A stretch of 54,488 nucleotides of DNA from positions 1-54,488 of the forward strand of contig CALLAG010000197.1 of assembly GCA_938002705.1 (NCBI GenBank), given 5' to 3'. This document shows, piece after piece, positions 35,651-45,172 of this stretch. The notes beneath the pieces were generated by a model. The model was not told the origin of the DNA. It saw only the letters and a list, made by a program, of their open reading frames with translations, and did not search any database. The DNA comes from an uncultured Saprospiraceae bacterium (lineage in GTDB: Bacteria > Bacteroidota > Bacteroidia > Chitinophagales > Saprospiraceae). The first letter of the stretch is position 1. The number at the start of each line of letters is the position of its first letter. Position numbers and translations under genes: made by a program.

Positions 35651-36021
35651 AGTGTACGCTTTATCGCTCTGATGCAGATCAGAGAGGAAAGTCCGGACAA
35701 CGTAGAGAACTGCACCATCTAACGGGTGGATATGGAATCCTGAGGATTCTGTATTATCAATGTAACAGAAACAAACTACCTCACTCAGATGCTTCTGAAT
35801 GAGGAAAAGCTGAAACCGTAGGGTAAGAGCCTACGCATGGTTATGGTAACATGATCATGGGACATATTGCAGGTTGTAATGTCAAGTATACTTCGATTTT
35901 CCCCTCGGGGAAGTAGAGTTTCTCGCTCTATTCATTTTATGTATTCGGAGAGGGTAGGCAGCATAGATAAATGATAAAGGTCCCGACTTGTCGGGATACA
36001 GGATCCGGCTTACAGTACACT
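35651..36021 (+). ncRNA. rnpB: RNase P RNA (catalytic subunit)
   Basis: About 371 bases. The universal 5' core reads CAGAGAGGAAAGTCCGGACA at 35680-35699, and the matching 3' core GGATCCGGCTTACAG is at 36001-36014. The ends pair as helix P1 (AGTGTAC with GTACACT). An internal segment with CCCCTCGGGG-type hairpin (about 35900) and GGGTAAGAGCCTACGC (about 35820) fit the bacterial type A fold. The RNA removes 5' leaders from tRNA precursors, including the tRNA-Ser/Pro transcript here. It has its own -7 promoter and a strong terminator downstream. Confidence 0.95.
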
Positions 36022-36048
36022 TTTATACTTAAGTATAGTATGATAAAT

Positions 36049-36087
36049 AAAAGAGGCGACTACTCATTATGAATAGTCGCCTCTTTT
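36049..36087. terminator. bidirectional terminator between rnpB and porV
   Basis: A 14-base-pair perfect stem (AAAAGAGGCGACTA at 36049-36062 with TAGTCGCCTCTTTT at 36074-36087) around an 11-base loop. A and T runs flank the stem so that it can work in both directions, ending rnpB on the plus strand and the PorV gene on the minus strand. Confidence 0.9.
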
Positions 36088-36110
36088 ATATTTTATAAGG
36101 TTATACGTAT

Positions 36111-37352
36111 CTAACTCTGGTCACCTGTCAAAGCTGCAAAGTCAAATTGTAATGTAAATCTTAGTGTATTATCTAATGGATTTCTTCTATTATTAGTAGG
36201 TACTAAGTATGATAGATCTATCTGGAATACATTATACTTTAATCCTGCTCCTACTGTGATGAACTGTCTGTCACCTTTGAGTGGATTCTCATAATAATAT
36301 CCTGCTCTTACAGCGAATTGTCCACTGTACCAGTATTCCATACCAAATGACATAGTGTACTCCTTAAGCTCTTCGCTAAATCCACCCGGTGCATCACCAA
36401 AAGAATTAACCACAGCTGAGAACATAGACTGCTCTTTGTAATCAGGTCCTACTTCTCCTCCTGCATCATAGTCTGGATTATCTGAAGTAACGCCAAATTC
36501 ATCCACTAAAGTCGGAGATATCGGAGATGGAACGAGTAACTTATTTATATCAAATAAGAATGTCATACTATTATATTCATCAAAATTCAACTGAAGACCA
36601 GCTCCTAATCCAAGGTTAGCAGGTAAGAAATCTTTGATGACATTACCAGTGTAAGTAATCTTACTTCCGAGGTTAGTCACAGCTGCACCGAAAGTCCACA
36701 GACTACCATTAGCAGCAAGATTACCTTTCTTCTTATATGTAAGTGATAGATCTGCTGCGAATGCATTAGCAGAGTTAATATCTGTGTTACCTACACGCTG
36801 ACCAGAGGCAAGATTAGAATAGATGTACTTAGCTGTAAGCCCAGCTGAGAAGTTCTCTGATAGCTTTCTGTTGTATGATACTGCAAATTCTAATTCTCTC
36901 GGCTGACCTGTACCCGCTGGGTTACCGTCATTATCAGTAAAGTTAATCTCTCCAAGTGAGAAGAATCTTAACCCAAATCCTATAGTCTGCAGATCATCCA
37001 CTTTCTTATATCCAGTAAGATATGTAAGGAAGACATCATTAAGCCCTAAGTTTCTCAGCCATGGTGTATAAGTAGCAGAAAAGCTTGCATCTTTTTCGGC
37101 GAAAGCCAATCGAGATGAGTTGTAATGTATCGCATTAGGGTCAGCAGAAGCGGCTATACCAGCATCTCCCATAGCACCTCCACGTGCATCGGGTATTATT
37201 CTTAAGAATGGAACTGCTGAGAGTATCGTGCTTGGAAGACAATTGCCGTCAGAATCTAATATACATCCTGATTCAGGATTGAACCCAATTTGAGCTTGAT
37301 TAGTATTAATTGCTAATAGTGCAAATACTAAAAGTGTTAGTGTTTTTTTCAT
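36111..37352 (-). CDS. porV: type IX secretion outer-membrane shuttle protein PorV (LptO)
   Basis: A 413-residue outer-membrane beta-barrel of the FadL-like PorV family. Signal peptide 1-20 (INTNQAQ). The typical region follows: PFLRIIPDARGGAMGDAGIA, then DPNAIHYNSSRLAFAEKDAS and YTPWLRNLGLNDVFLTYL, and it ends in a FTLQFDFAAL strand. PorV takes up type IX cargo after translocation and passes it to the PorU sortase. It lies 138 bases downstream of porU on the same strand, as expected for this pair. Confidence 0.9.
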   Translation of the reverse strand: MKKTLTLLVFALLAINTNQAQIGFNPESGCILDSDGNCLPSTILSAVPFLRIIPDARGGAMGDAGIAASADPNAIHYNSSRLAFAEKDASFSATYTPWLRNLGLNDVFLTYLTGYKKVDDLQTIGFGLRFFSLGEINFTDNDGNPAGTGQPRELEFAVSYNRKLSENFSAGLTAKYIYSNLASGQRVGNTDINSANAFAADLSLTYKKKGNLAANGSLWTFGAAVTNLGSKITYTGNVIKDFLPANLGLGAGLQLNFDEYNSMTFLFDINKLLVPSPISPTLVDEFGVTSDNPDYDAGGEVGPDYKEQSMFSAVVNSFGDAPGGFSEELKEYTMSFGMEYWYSGQFAVRAGYYYENPLKGDRQFITVGAGLKYNVFQIDLSYLVPTNNRRNPLDNTLRFTLQFDFAALTGDQS

Positions 37353-37490
37353 TGAATTTGAAATTGCAGTTAAAATTACGACTATATATTGATATTAGGA
37401 AAAATCATTTTCAGAATGATATAAAAATGAATATCAATTAGTTATAGATGTGAAATTTTTTTAATGTGTTTGTAGTATTTTTGTTTCCGA

Positions 37491-40400
37491 TTAGTTGAGA
37501 AGTACGAGCTTTTTCATTTCGCTCTCTCTCTCAAGATTTAACTCATTAGAGACTAACTTTATTTTATAGAGATAGATTCCTTTAGAAATTTTTCCTCCCG
37601 AATAGTCAGATGCATTCCATTCTATATCATCTATTCGATTATCAAAGCTAAATCGTTCTTCGTTGATCGACTTTATTAATACGCCAGACATAGAGTATAT
37701 GTCTATAGTTATATCAATATTAGTATCAGATAGATCATGCTCAAAAGCAAATGTAGTATTATCTACAAATGGATTAGGGTAGTTAATCACATTATTTATA
37801 AATCCTTCGAGGTTCTCCACTACTAAGAACTCTGACACTTCTTCCGTAGAGTTATTAAGAACATCCCAGGCCTTGACGTATACGGTATGTAGGCCTATCT
37901 CTAAATCGTCTAATTTGTAACTCACAGAACCAGATCCTACTTCATCTACATTAGGCTCATAGAAATTGTTAAGTACATATCCACTATTGGATTTGTCATC
38001 TATGTGGGCAGTGATATCATGCCCTATGCTTGTACTGCTTAGGTTGATCCCTGTCTCGTCTGATAGGTCTATTATGAGCTCAGTATTTTTTCCTGTGGGA
38101 TCACCACTGACAAAAGTTCTATCATCAAAAAATATGTCTATCTCAGGACCTTCATTGTCTACAATTACTGACTCCGAAGTACCTCCTATGGTGATATCGC
38201 TATAATGGCCTCCTGCATCTTCTCTATTGCCGTCACTAGCATAGAAACTGAACATCCCCTTGCCATAGTCAAAGTCAATATTTTGAGGTAATATTAATTC
38301 TATAGAGAACTTGCCTGCAGTCACTGATGCACTTCCTTTATATAATACACTTTTTCTAAGTTGGAAGTCATAGATTCTTCCTTTGTTGTCATTATCTAAG
38401 GTCTTTAAGTCACTTGATTTATCGTATACAGTTAACGAAATACTGCCATTAAAATCGTTAAGCTCTTCTCCTGTGAATGTTTCTATGGATCCTGTTAATA
38501 CTACCTTCTCTAATGCACCAATTGTATCTTGTAGTTGATCATCGACTTGTTGACCATTTATGGTATTAAGCACAACCTTGTTCTTAGGTAAGGTCAGTTG
38601 CATAGATGGGTCGCCTATAAGCATGAATTTCCTCGTATTAGTAAGTACATTGGTTCCACTTACTTCTACTATTTCGTTTTGTGCAGCTGTAAGAACATCT
38701 CCGAATCTCAATCTTTGACCTTGATTACGTAAGAATATTTTTTCGAATACTTTTCTAGTAAGTTTCTCATTAGAGCTCGAGTATACTGCTCTTACTGTGG
38801 TGAATAATCCTATGGCACCACCTCTACTATTCATCAAAGCGTGCTCTCCGGCAGATACAAAACTTGGCTCATCGAATCCTGTAAATGAACACGTAGCAGT
38901 GATAATGACTGGAAGTTTGTTGTAGTTTCTCCAGTTGATGATGTCATTTACTTGTAGTACTCTTTCTTGAGCCCATCCTTTCGGGCCACCATGACCAAGG
39001 TAGTTTAGGACCAGCTGACCGTTATCGATATTGGTATTTATTGCTGCATTAGCATCTGGATATCTTGTCCCACCTGGAGTAGCGACTTGATTGAATGCAT
39101 CAAAGTATACTTTCTGTTGTATTAATTCGGGATGATTTTCTTCCGTCGTTTTTGCAATACTATCGGCATCCCTTATATGTATATTACTATCCTCATCGTC
39201 AGCTGTAAATCCTATACGCATCTTCCAATCTCCTAATGTAGCAGGACTTGTATCATAATTGATGATTTTATTGACAACATCCATTGCTTGGTCTGCAGTC
39301 TGAGCTGGTATTCTCCCTATACCTAATTCTAAGTCACCAGATAACAGATCGTTACCCTCATCTTCAGATAATAAGCCGAAAAAATCATCTGTAGGAAATG
39401 CATCTACAGGGTGTAATGATTCATCTGTCTCGTAAGTAGGTATATAATTCTGAAATTCTAATTGGTCGTTAAGACCTCTATAGTCATAAGAAGCGTCACC
39501 CATGAGTAGGAGATACTTAAAAGTGGTGTCTCGTGTATGTACCATTCTACAGAAATCTCTTATTGCTGTAGGGTCGACTCTACCTGAGCTATATTCATTA
39601 TATATATCGTCGATATCTACGACGATGGAGATTAAGCCATCATTCTCACTTCTATGAGAAGCTAGCCTCTCAGCGGCTTCAGAGAAGTTGCTATGTGTGA
39701 TTATAATGAAGTCAGCTTCGCTGATGCTGTGTATATTTTGATTATCTACTTTTTCTACAAATGATGGCTGTGGATGCTGTCCTGATTTTTCTAAAGCCAC
39801 AAATGCTTTTAGTTTATTTTCTGTATCGAATGCAAAGGTCTTATCCATACCCGATGATTCTGGTATAATACTGCTCACATTATGAGGCTCTGAGATATCC
39901 CATATTAATAAGTCTTCAGTACTATTAATCCTGAATCCGTAACTATCATAGTTAAGCATATCTCTGTCTATGAGTAGCAGAGGAGTGCCGGTGTAGATAT
40001 TATTCTCTTGGCCTATCATCTCTATGTAATCGAGCCATCCTTCCCCTTGGGGACCATTAGCAAAGAATTCTATGCTAATATTGGGGTTTGGTCCTGAGAT
40101 AGTAACTTGTTCATTAATGGTTCTAATGTGAGCGTATAAGCTTTCTATATTATCTAATGTCGTTCTTGATATGCTGCTTGTTTTAGTATCTCCATCTACA
40201 TTTACATCATATCTCATTGTTACCTCGTTCCTACCTATAAATCTTACTTTTAAGCTTGCTGTACTATTAGGTACTGCATGGGCAAATGGGAAAGATCTGC
40301 TAAAATCTTGCACAGTTTCATTGGCAAAAGATTCTCCGAACCATTCCTTACCTGACCCTTGTGTACCTCCAAAATTGCCTAAAAGATTAAGTCTATCATT

Positions 40401-40934
40401 CTCATGTCTATATACGGATTCTCTTGTACTGGATATGATTTCAGGATTATTGATAGAATTCAGGTTTTGTATCCGAGGACCATTTTCTGATTCTATTTTT
40501 ATAAAAAAGTAATTATTAAGGTCGTAAGGGTTTTTCTGGTAGTTAATATTGTCATTATCGTAGTGATAAGTACTGGCTCCTTCTGCATAGAATAGTATGT
40601 AATCCTGTGGATCAAAACTGCCATCATTCTCTCCTTCTATGTATATTGCATTATCAGAAAGATCATCAGTTCTCGATTCGTTGACTAATTGTGGTACTGG
40701 ACCGCCAGTATTACCATATATATGTATTTTTCTTGGATCAATATTATTGACATCTATTCCGTTAATATTAGACAAGAACTCATAATCTATCTTATATACA
40801 CCAGTTTCTCCAATTGATATTTTATAGATATCGCCTGATGCTAAGACAGATGTTTGTTTATTTTGTGCTGTAATACCTGTCGAGCTAAGGACGATGATAG
40901 AGGAGATGATAGAGAGGATAGAAAAGATTTTCAT
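37491..40934 (-). CDS. porU: type IX secretion system sortase PorU
   Basis: A 1147-residue exported cysteine peptidase of the gingipain (C25) fold. Signal peptide 1-23. The catalytic dyad is H648 in NYLGHGGPKGWAQE and C682 in VIITATCSFTGFDEP, at about the spacing seen in gingipains. Upstream are AFPTDDFFGLLSED and LGIGRIPAQTADQAMDVVNK, usual for the C25 subdomains. The last about 90 residues are a Por-type C-terminal domain (NYPNPFVDNTTFAFEHD to KGIYLYKIKLVSN). PorU cuts the sorting domain off T9SS cargo and links the product to lipopolysaccharide. It pairs with porV and is divergent from PorP/SprF and GldJ genes across a 91-base gap. Confidence 0.92.
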   Translation of the reverse strand: MKIFSILSIISSIIVLSSTGITAQNKQTSVLASGDIYKISIGETGVYKIDYEFLSNINGIDVNNIDPRKIHIYGNTGGPVPQLVNESRTDDLSDNAIYIEGENDGSFDPQDYILFYAEGASTYHYDNDNINYQKNPYDLNNYFFIKIESENGPRIQNLNSINNPEIISSTRESVYRHENDRLNLLGNFGGTQGSGKEWFGESFANETVQDFSRSFPFAHAVPNSTASLKVRFIGRNEVTMRYDVNVDGDTKTSSISRTTLDNIESLYAHIRTINEQVTISGPNPNISIEFFANGPQGEGWLDYIEMIGQENNIYTGTPLLLIDRDMLNYDSYGFRINSTEDLLIWDISEPHNVSSIIPESSGMDKTFAFDTENKLKAFVALEKSGQHPQPSFVEKVDNQNIHSISEADFIIITHSNFSEAAERLASHRSENDGLISIVVDIDDIYNEYSSGRVDPTAIRDFCRMVHTRDTTFKYLLLMGDASYDYRGLNDQLEFQNYIPTYETDESLHPVDAFPTDDFFGLLSEDEGNDLLSGDLELGIGRIPAQTADQAMDVVNKIINYDTSPATLGDWKMRIGFTADDEDSNIHIRDADSIAKTTEENHPELIQQKVYFDAFNQVATPGGTRYPDANAAINTNIDNGQLVLNYLGHGGPKGWAQERVLQVNDIINWRNYNKLPVIITATCSFTGFDEPSFVSAGEHALMNSRGGAIGLFTTVRAVYSSSNEKLTRKVFEKIFLRNQGQRLRFGDVLTAAQNEIVEVSGTNVLTNTRKFMLIGDPSMQLTLPKNKVVLNTINGQQVDDQLQDTIGALEKVVLTGSIETFTGEELNDFNGSISLTVYDKSSDLKTLDNDNKGRIYDFQLRKSVLYKGSASVTAGKFSIELILPQNIDFDYGKGMFSFYASDGNREDAGGHYSDITIGGTSESVIVDNEGPEIDIFFDDRTFVSGDPTGKNTELIIDLSDETGINLSSTSIGHDITAHIDDKSNSGYVLNNFYEPNVDEVGSGSVSYKLDDLEIGLHTVYVKAWDVLNNSTEEVSEFLVVENLEGFINNVINYPNPFVDNTTFAFEHDLSDTNIDITIDIYSMSGVLIKSINEERFSFDNRIDDIEWNASDYSGGKISKGIYLYKIKLVSNELNLERESEMKKLVLLN

Positions 40935-41025
40935 GATGGCTTATAGTTATTTTCGTTATAGAAACGTTAAGTTATTACTTGTATTGCAATCAGATTTTTA
41001 AATCAAGCTTATTTTATCAATCAAG

Positions 41026-42048
41026 ATGATTCTACGACATTTTATACTAAGAAAACTGCTATTTATATCCTTTTGCTGCACAAGTATTACGGCATTAGGG
41101 CAAGATTTGGTTTTCAGCCAGTATTATAATGCGCCTATACACATTAATCCTGCTTTTGCTGGATTAAGTAACTATCCACAATTTACTAGTAATTATAGAT
41201 TACAATGGCCGGGCATAAATAATGTTTATAAGACTTTTGCGATTTCTTATGATCAATATTTTAAAGATCTCAATAGTGGAATAGGATTTACTGCTCTTAC
41301 TGATGATCAAGGAGACGGTACGCTTAAGACTACAGAGTTCTCAGGTATCTATGCCTATCGATTAAGATTTAGAAAAGATTGGCAGTTAAAGTTTGGATTA
41401 GAGGTGGGATATGCCCAATCACGATTGGATTTTAGCAAATTGATATTCTTTGATCAGATAGATCCTGGAGTGGGGCCTTTTAATGCCGCAGGAGTGCCAT
41501 TTCCGTCAGGAGAAATACAGCCTGATAATCTGAATAATGGGTATTTAGATATCAACTTTGGTATGCTATTATACAATCCGCAATTTTATGTCGGAATAAC
41601 ATTTGACCATATTAATGGTCCATATAGTGGCTTTCTGGCCAGTAATAGTAATGAAAACTACGCTATACCCGTGGTTCTGGCTATTAATGCAGGGACGCAA
41701 ATTGTATTAGAAAAAGACAATAAGGGCAGACCCAGAACGTTTATATCTCCGAACATCTTAATTGCTCGTCAGAACGACTTCAGCCAAATAAATGTTGGTG
41801 CTTACATGCAGGTCAATCAATTATTTGGAGGTGCATGGGTTCGGCATACTTTAAGTAATTTAGATGCTTTTATATTTACAGCAGGAGTTGATTTAGATTA
41901 TATAAAAATAGGCTACAGTTTTGATTTAACAGGCTCAAACCTTGGTCCTAATACTGGAGGAAGTCATGAAATAGGCATTATTTTGCGACTTAAAAATCTG
42001 GAAAAGAAAGAATCTAAATACAATGATTGTTTCAGTTTATTCCGTTAA
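41026..42048 (+). CDS. PorP/SprF family type IX secretion membrane protein
   Basis: A 340-residue outer-membrane protein. The signal peptide ends near residue 25 (TALGQ). The family motif region is DLVFSQYYNAPIHINPAFAG, then FTSNYRLQWPGINNVYKTF, SGIGFTALTDDQGDGTLK and GAYMQVNQLFGGAWVRHTL. This belongs to the core group of PorP/SprF proteins found next to gliding lipoproteins rather than to the cargo-specific type at 23181. The gene is divergent from porU and lies 57 bases ahead of the GldJ-like gene, probably in the same transcript. Confidence 0.88.
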   Translation: MILRHFILRKLLFISFCCTSITALGQDLVFSQYYNAPIHINPAFAGLSNYPQFTSNYRLQWPGINNVYKTFAISYDQYFKDLNSGIGFTALTDDQGDGTLKTTEFSGIYAYRLRFRKDWQLKFGLEVGYAQSRLDFSKLIFFDQIDPGVGPFNAAGVPFPSGEIQPDNLNNGYLDINFGMLLYNPQFYVGITFDHINGPYSGFLASNSNENYAIPVVLAINAGTQIVLEKDNKGRPRTFISPNILIARQNDFSQINVGAYMQVNQLFGGAWVRHTLSNLDAFIFTAGVDLDYIKIGYSFDLTGSNLGPNTGGSHEIGIILRLKNLEKKESKYNDCFSLFR

Positions 42049-42105
42049 TTTACGGAACTATTTTTGCAGCAATATTTAATATTATTACACAATTTATCAG
42101 TTAAT

Positions 42106-43623
42106 ATGAATAAGGTCATCAATTTACTACTCATACTTTTGGTCACACTAGCGTTTACCTCTTGCAAGAAAGGTGGTACTGGCGGTAGTGGAGAACTTGA
42201 TTCTGCTACAGGATGGGAGTATGGTAACCCCGAGTACGGGGGTTTCGAAAAATTAGATTATGAAGGTCAGATAACAGGACCTAATTTAGTCCTCATAGAA
42301 GGAGGTACATTCACTATGGGTATGTCTCAGCAAGATGTTACCTATGAGTGGAATAATGTACCCAGAAGAGTAACAGTCTCTTCATTCTACATGGACGAGT
42401 CAGAAGTAACTAACATCAACTGGAAGATGTACGAAGATTGGACTAAGAGGACGTATCAATCTTACCCTCAAGTATGGCAGGATCTTCTACCCGATACATT
42501 AGTATGGAGAGAAGAGCTCGCTTATAATGAGCCACTAACAAGAACCTACTACAGACACCCATCTTATGATGATTATCCCGTAGTCGGTGTATCTTGGAAT
42601 CAGACACAAGAATTCTGTAAGTGGAGATCTAACAGAGCTAACGAGATGATCCTTATAGAGAGAGGTATATATAACCCAAACTCTACTGAGCAAATAGATA
42701 GCGAAAGTTTTGATACAGAAGCATACTTAGCTGGTCAGTACGAAGGTAATGTCAGAAAGAATCTGGAAGACAAAGCTACAGGAGGGGAGAGACCTGTAAA
42801 GTTTGAAGATGGTATATTATTACCAGACTATAGACTACCTACAGAAGCTGAGTGGGAATATGCAGCATTAGCATTACAAGGTAATCAGCCAGATACAGGA
42901 GATGAGAACATCACAGATAGAAGAATCTATCCTTGGAATGGTAACACAGCAAGATACCAGAAGCATAATAAAAATCAAGGTAAGATAATGGCTAACTTTA
43001 AGAAAGGTCGAGGTGATTACATGGGTATGTCAGGTAATCTTAATGATAAAGCATCAGGCCCTGCCCCTAAAGGAAAATATATCCCTAATGATTTTGGATT
43101 ATATAATATGGCTGGTAATGTCAGTGAGTGGGTACAGGATACTTACAGACCTATGACTACTTCAGATCTTAGTGATCCTGAGAATCATGATCTGAATCCA
43201 TTCAGAGGTAACGTCTTTATGGAAGCAGTATTAGATGAGGAAGGTAAGCCGGTAGAGAAAGACAGTTTAGGTAGACTTAGATATGCTCAGGTTGAGGACG
43301 ATACTCTAGGACTCAGAGATAACTATAGAAAAGGTGATGTAAGAAATTATATCGATGGAGATAATGAGGAATTCGTTGAGTATGGTTACGGTAAGTGGTC
43401 ATTGATTAACGACGAATCTAAAGTATACAAAGGTGGTTCTTGGGCTGACAGATTATACTGGTTATCACCGGGTACAAGAAGATTCAAGGATGCAAGCAAG
43501 TCATCAAGCAAGATAGGATTCAGATGTGCTATGATAAGAGTAGGAGGAGAGACTGGTAATGACGATTCTGGAGGAATCGAGTTCCAAGAGAAAGGTGCAA
43601 AAGTTAAGCGTAGATATAAGTAA
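42106..43623 (+). CDS. gldJ: gliding-motility lipoprotein GldJ (FGE-sulfatase-fold)
   Basis: 505 residues from the ATG at 42106; an upstream in-frame TTG at 42064 would place 14 residues ahead of the lipoprotein signal. The signal ends LAFTSC with lipidated C20. The rest is one formylglycine-generating-enzyme-like domain: LIEGGTFTMGMSQQDVTYEW, FYMDESEVTNINWKMYE, VVGVSWNQTQEFCKWRSNRA, PTEAEWEYAAL, YNMAGNVSEWVQD and KIGFRCAMIR near the end. GldJ and GldK share this fold. The position beside porU/porV and ahead of murF, with no gldLMN after it, favours GldJ, although PorP before GldK/PorK is also a known order. It stabilises the periplasmic T9SS/gliding machinery. A strong terminator follows at 43647. 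Confidence 0.8.
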   Translation: MNKVINLLLILLVTLAFTSCKKGGTGGSGELDSATGWEYGNPEYGGFEKLDYEGQITGPNLVLIEGGTFTMGMSQQDVTYEWNNVPRRVTVSSFYMDESEVTNINWKMYEDWTKRTYQSYPQVWQDLLPDTLVWREELAYNEPLTRTYYRHPSYDDYPVVGVSWNQTQEFCKWRSNRANEMILIERGIYNPNSTEQIDSESFDTEAYLAGQYEGNVRKNLEDKATGGERPVKFEDGILLPDYRLPTEAEWEYAALALQGNQPDTGDENITDRRIYPWNGNTARYQKHNKNQGKIMANFKKGRGDYMGMSGNLNDKASGPAPKGKYIPNDFGLYNMAGNVSEWVQDTYRPMTTSDLSDPENHDLNPFRGNVFMEAVLDEEGKPVEKDSLGRLRYAQVEDDTLGLRDNYRKGDVRNYIDGDNEEFVEYGYGKWSLINDESKVYKGGSWADRLYWLSPGTRRFKDASKSSSKIGFRCAMIRVGGETGNDDSGGIEFQEKGAKVKRRYK

Positions 43624-43646
43624 TTATCAAGCGCAATAAAATATAT

Positions 43647-43684
43647 AAAGCTTCTACTTGGTGACAGGTAGAAGCTTTTTTATT
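43647..43684 (+). terminator. intrinsic terminator after gldJ
   Basis: A 14-base-pair stem (AAAGCTTCTACTTG with CAGGTAGAAGCTTT, one T-G pair) with GTGA loop and a run of Ts. It closes the PorP/SprF-GldJ transcript 24 bases after the gldJ stop. Confidence 0.92.
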
Positions 43685-43741
43685 TATACCTCATATGAAT
43701 GGTATCTCTTTATTAGATTTATAGCAATTTAGTAATTCAAT

Positions 43742-43789
43742 ATCATTAAGTGATTTTGTAGATGTCATACTGATTGTCCACTTAATGAT
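43742..43789. promoter_or_regulatory. 11-base perfect inverted repeat upstream of murF
   Basis: ATCATTAAGTG at 43742-43752 and CACTTAATGAT at 43779-43789 are exact inverted copies separated by 26 bases. The site lies 100-147 bases ahead of the murF start, beyond the gldJ terminator, in a region that must hold the murF promoter. An operator with two half-sites or a long-loop hairpin in the leader are both possible. Confidence 0.4.
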
Positions 43790-43888
43790 CTCATATGGGA
43801 TGAGGAGTCCTACAGTGGATATTATTGCTCAATACAAAAATTATAAAGTACTCATACTTAATTAACTAATGAATAAATATACTTGAAC

Positions 43889-45163
43889 ATGGATATGGCT
43901 AAACTCTATAAAGCATTCCTTAAGTCCAATGGGGTTTCTATAGACTCTCGATCTATATCAGATGGACAGATGTTTTTTGCTATCACTGGTGATAGATTTG
44001 ATGGGCACAGATTCATAGATGATGTCATAGAGAAGGGAGCATCTCTTGTGATTATCCATGACAAGGCCTATGATAGGGGTGATAAGACATTCTTAGTAGA
44101 GGACACTCTCAGGTGCTTGCAAGATCTTGCACACCACCATAGGATGCAATTAGATGTTCCTGTGATAGGTATTACGGGTTCTAACGGTAAGACCACAACT
44201 AAGGAACTCATACATGCGGTATTGTCTAAGAAATATAAGGTACATACTACTAAGGGTAATTACAATAACCATATCGGAGTACCTCTGACCTTATTATCAG
44301 CCGATATAGATAGTGAGATGCTTATCATTGAGATGGGAGCTAATCATCTGCTTGAGATAGATCAACTATGTCATATCGCAGCACCTAACTATGGACTTAT
44401 AACTAACGTGGGCTTAGCACATGTAGAGGGCTTCGGATCATGCGAAAACATAATCATCGGGAAGACAGAGATGTATAGATATATAGCAAAAGTCAATGGT
44501 TGCATATTCTATAATGATGAGGATCAAGTATTATCAAAGAAACTTCCGGAAGACACTAAGTGTGTGCCTTACTTAGTTTCTGACATAGAGTTCTTGTATA
44601 GTAATCCGACTCTCGCATTCAAGGATACTGATATGGATGAAGTATATAGCACCAAGTTATTCGGTATATATAACCAGACGAATGTAGAAGCGGCTATTAC
44701 ATTAGGAAGGTACTTTAAGGTACTAGACGAAGATATATTCCAAGCCATAGAAAGCTATACCCCTAATATGAATAGGTCTCAGCTTATACGAAAAGGTGAT
44801 ATCACCTACATAAAAGATGCTTATAACGCTAATCCTAACAGTATGAAATTAAGTATCAAAAGCCTTATGAATTTCGGTACTCAACCCAAGGTTCTTGTCC
44901 TCGGAGATATGATGGAATTAGGTGATGATAAGCTCATTCTGCATAGAGATATGCTGAGGTATATAGCTAATTATACTTGGAAGAAAGTCTTGTTAGTAGG
45001 ACCTATATTCGCAGAAGCCAATAAGGATTTCGATTATGTGTCTTATGACAATATTGGAGAATTAAAGAAGGATTATAGTTCATTAATATCTGAGTGGGCA
45101 GATAGTACCGTTCTACTCAAAGGATCAAGATCAATGAAAATAGAATCCCTAATCGAAGACTAA
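43889..45163 (+). CDS. murF: UDP-N-acetylmuramoyl-tripeptide--D-alanyl-D-alanine ligase
   Basis: 424 residues from the ATG at 43889; a TTG two codons earlier (43883) is less likely. The N-terminal substrate domain includes SIDSRSISDGQMFFAITG, typical of Mur ligases. The ATP-binding loop GITGSNGKTTTKE spans about 94-106, with GNYNNHIGVPLTLL and EMGANHLLEIDQLC following, and ITNVGLAHVEGFGS in the central domain. The C-terminal domain has DAYNANPNSMK and LVLGDMMELG. The enzyme joins D-Ala-D-Ala to UDP-MurNAc-tripeptide in the cytoplasm, using ATP, as the last step of the peptidoglycan nucleotide precursor. It follows gldJ but is separated from it by a terminator. Confidence 0.93.
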   Translation: MDMAKLYKAFLKSNGVSIDSRSISDGQMFFAITGDRFDGHRFIDDVIEKGASLVIIHDKAYDRGDKTFLVEDTLRCLQDLAHHHRMQLDVPVIGITGSNGKTTTKELIHAVLSKKYKVHTTKGNYNNHIGVPLTLLSADIDSEMLIIEMGANHLLEIDQLCHIAAPNYGLITNVGLAHVEGFGSCENIIIGKTEMYRYIAKVNGCIFYNDEDQVLSKKLPEDTKCVPYLVSDIEFLYSNPTLAFKDTDMDEVYSTKLFGIYNQTNVEAAITLGRYFKVLDEDIFQAIESYTPNMNRSQLIRKGDITYIKDAYNANPNSMKLSIKSLMNFGTQPKVLVLGDMMELGDDKLILHRDMLRYIANYTWKKVLLVGPIFAEANKDFDYVSYDNIGELKKDYSSLISEWADSTVLLKGSRSMKIESLIED

Positions 45164-45172
45164 GTAGTATTC

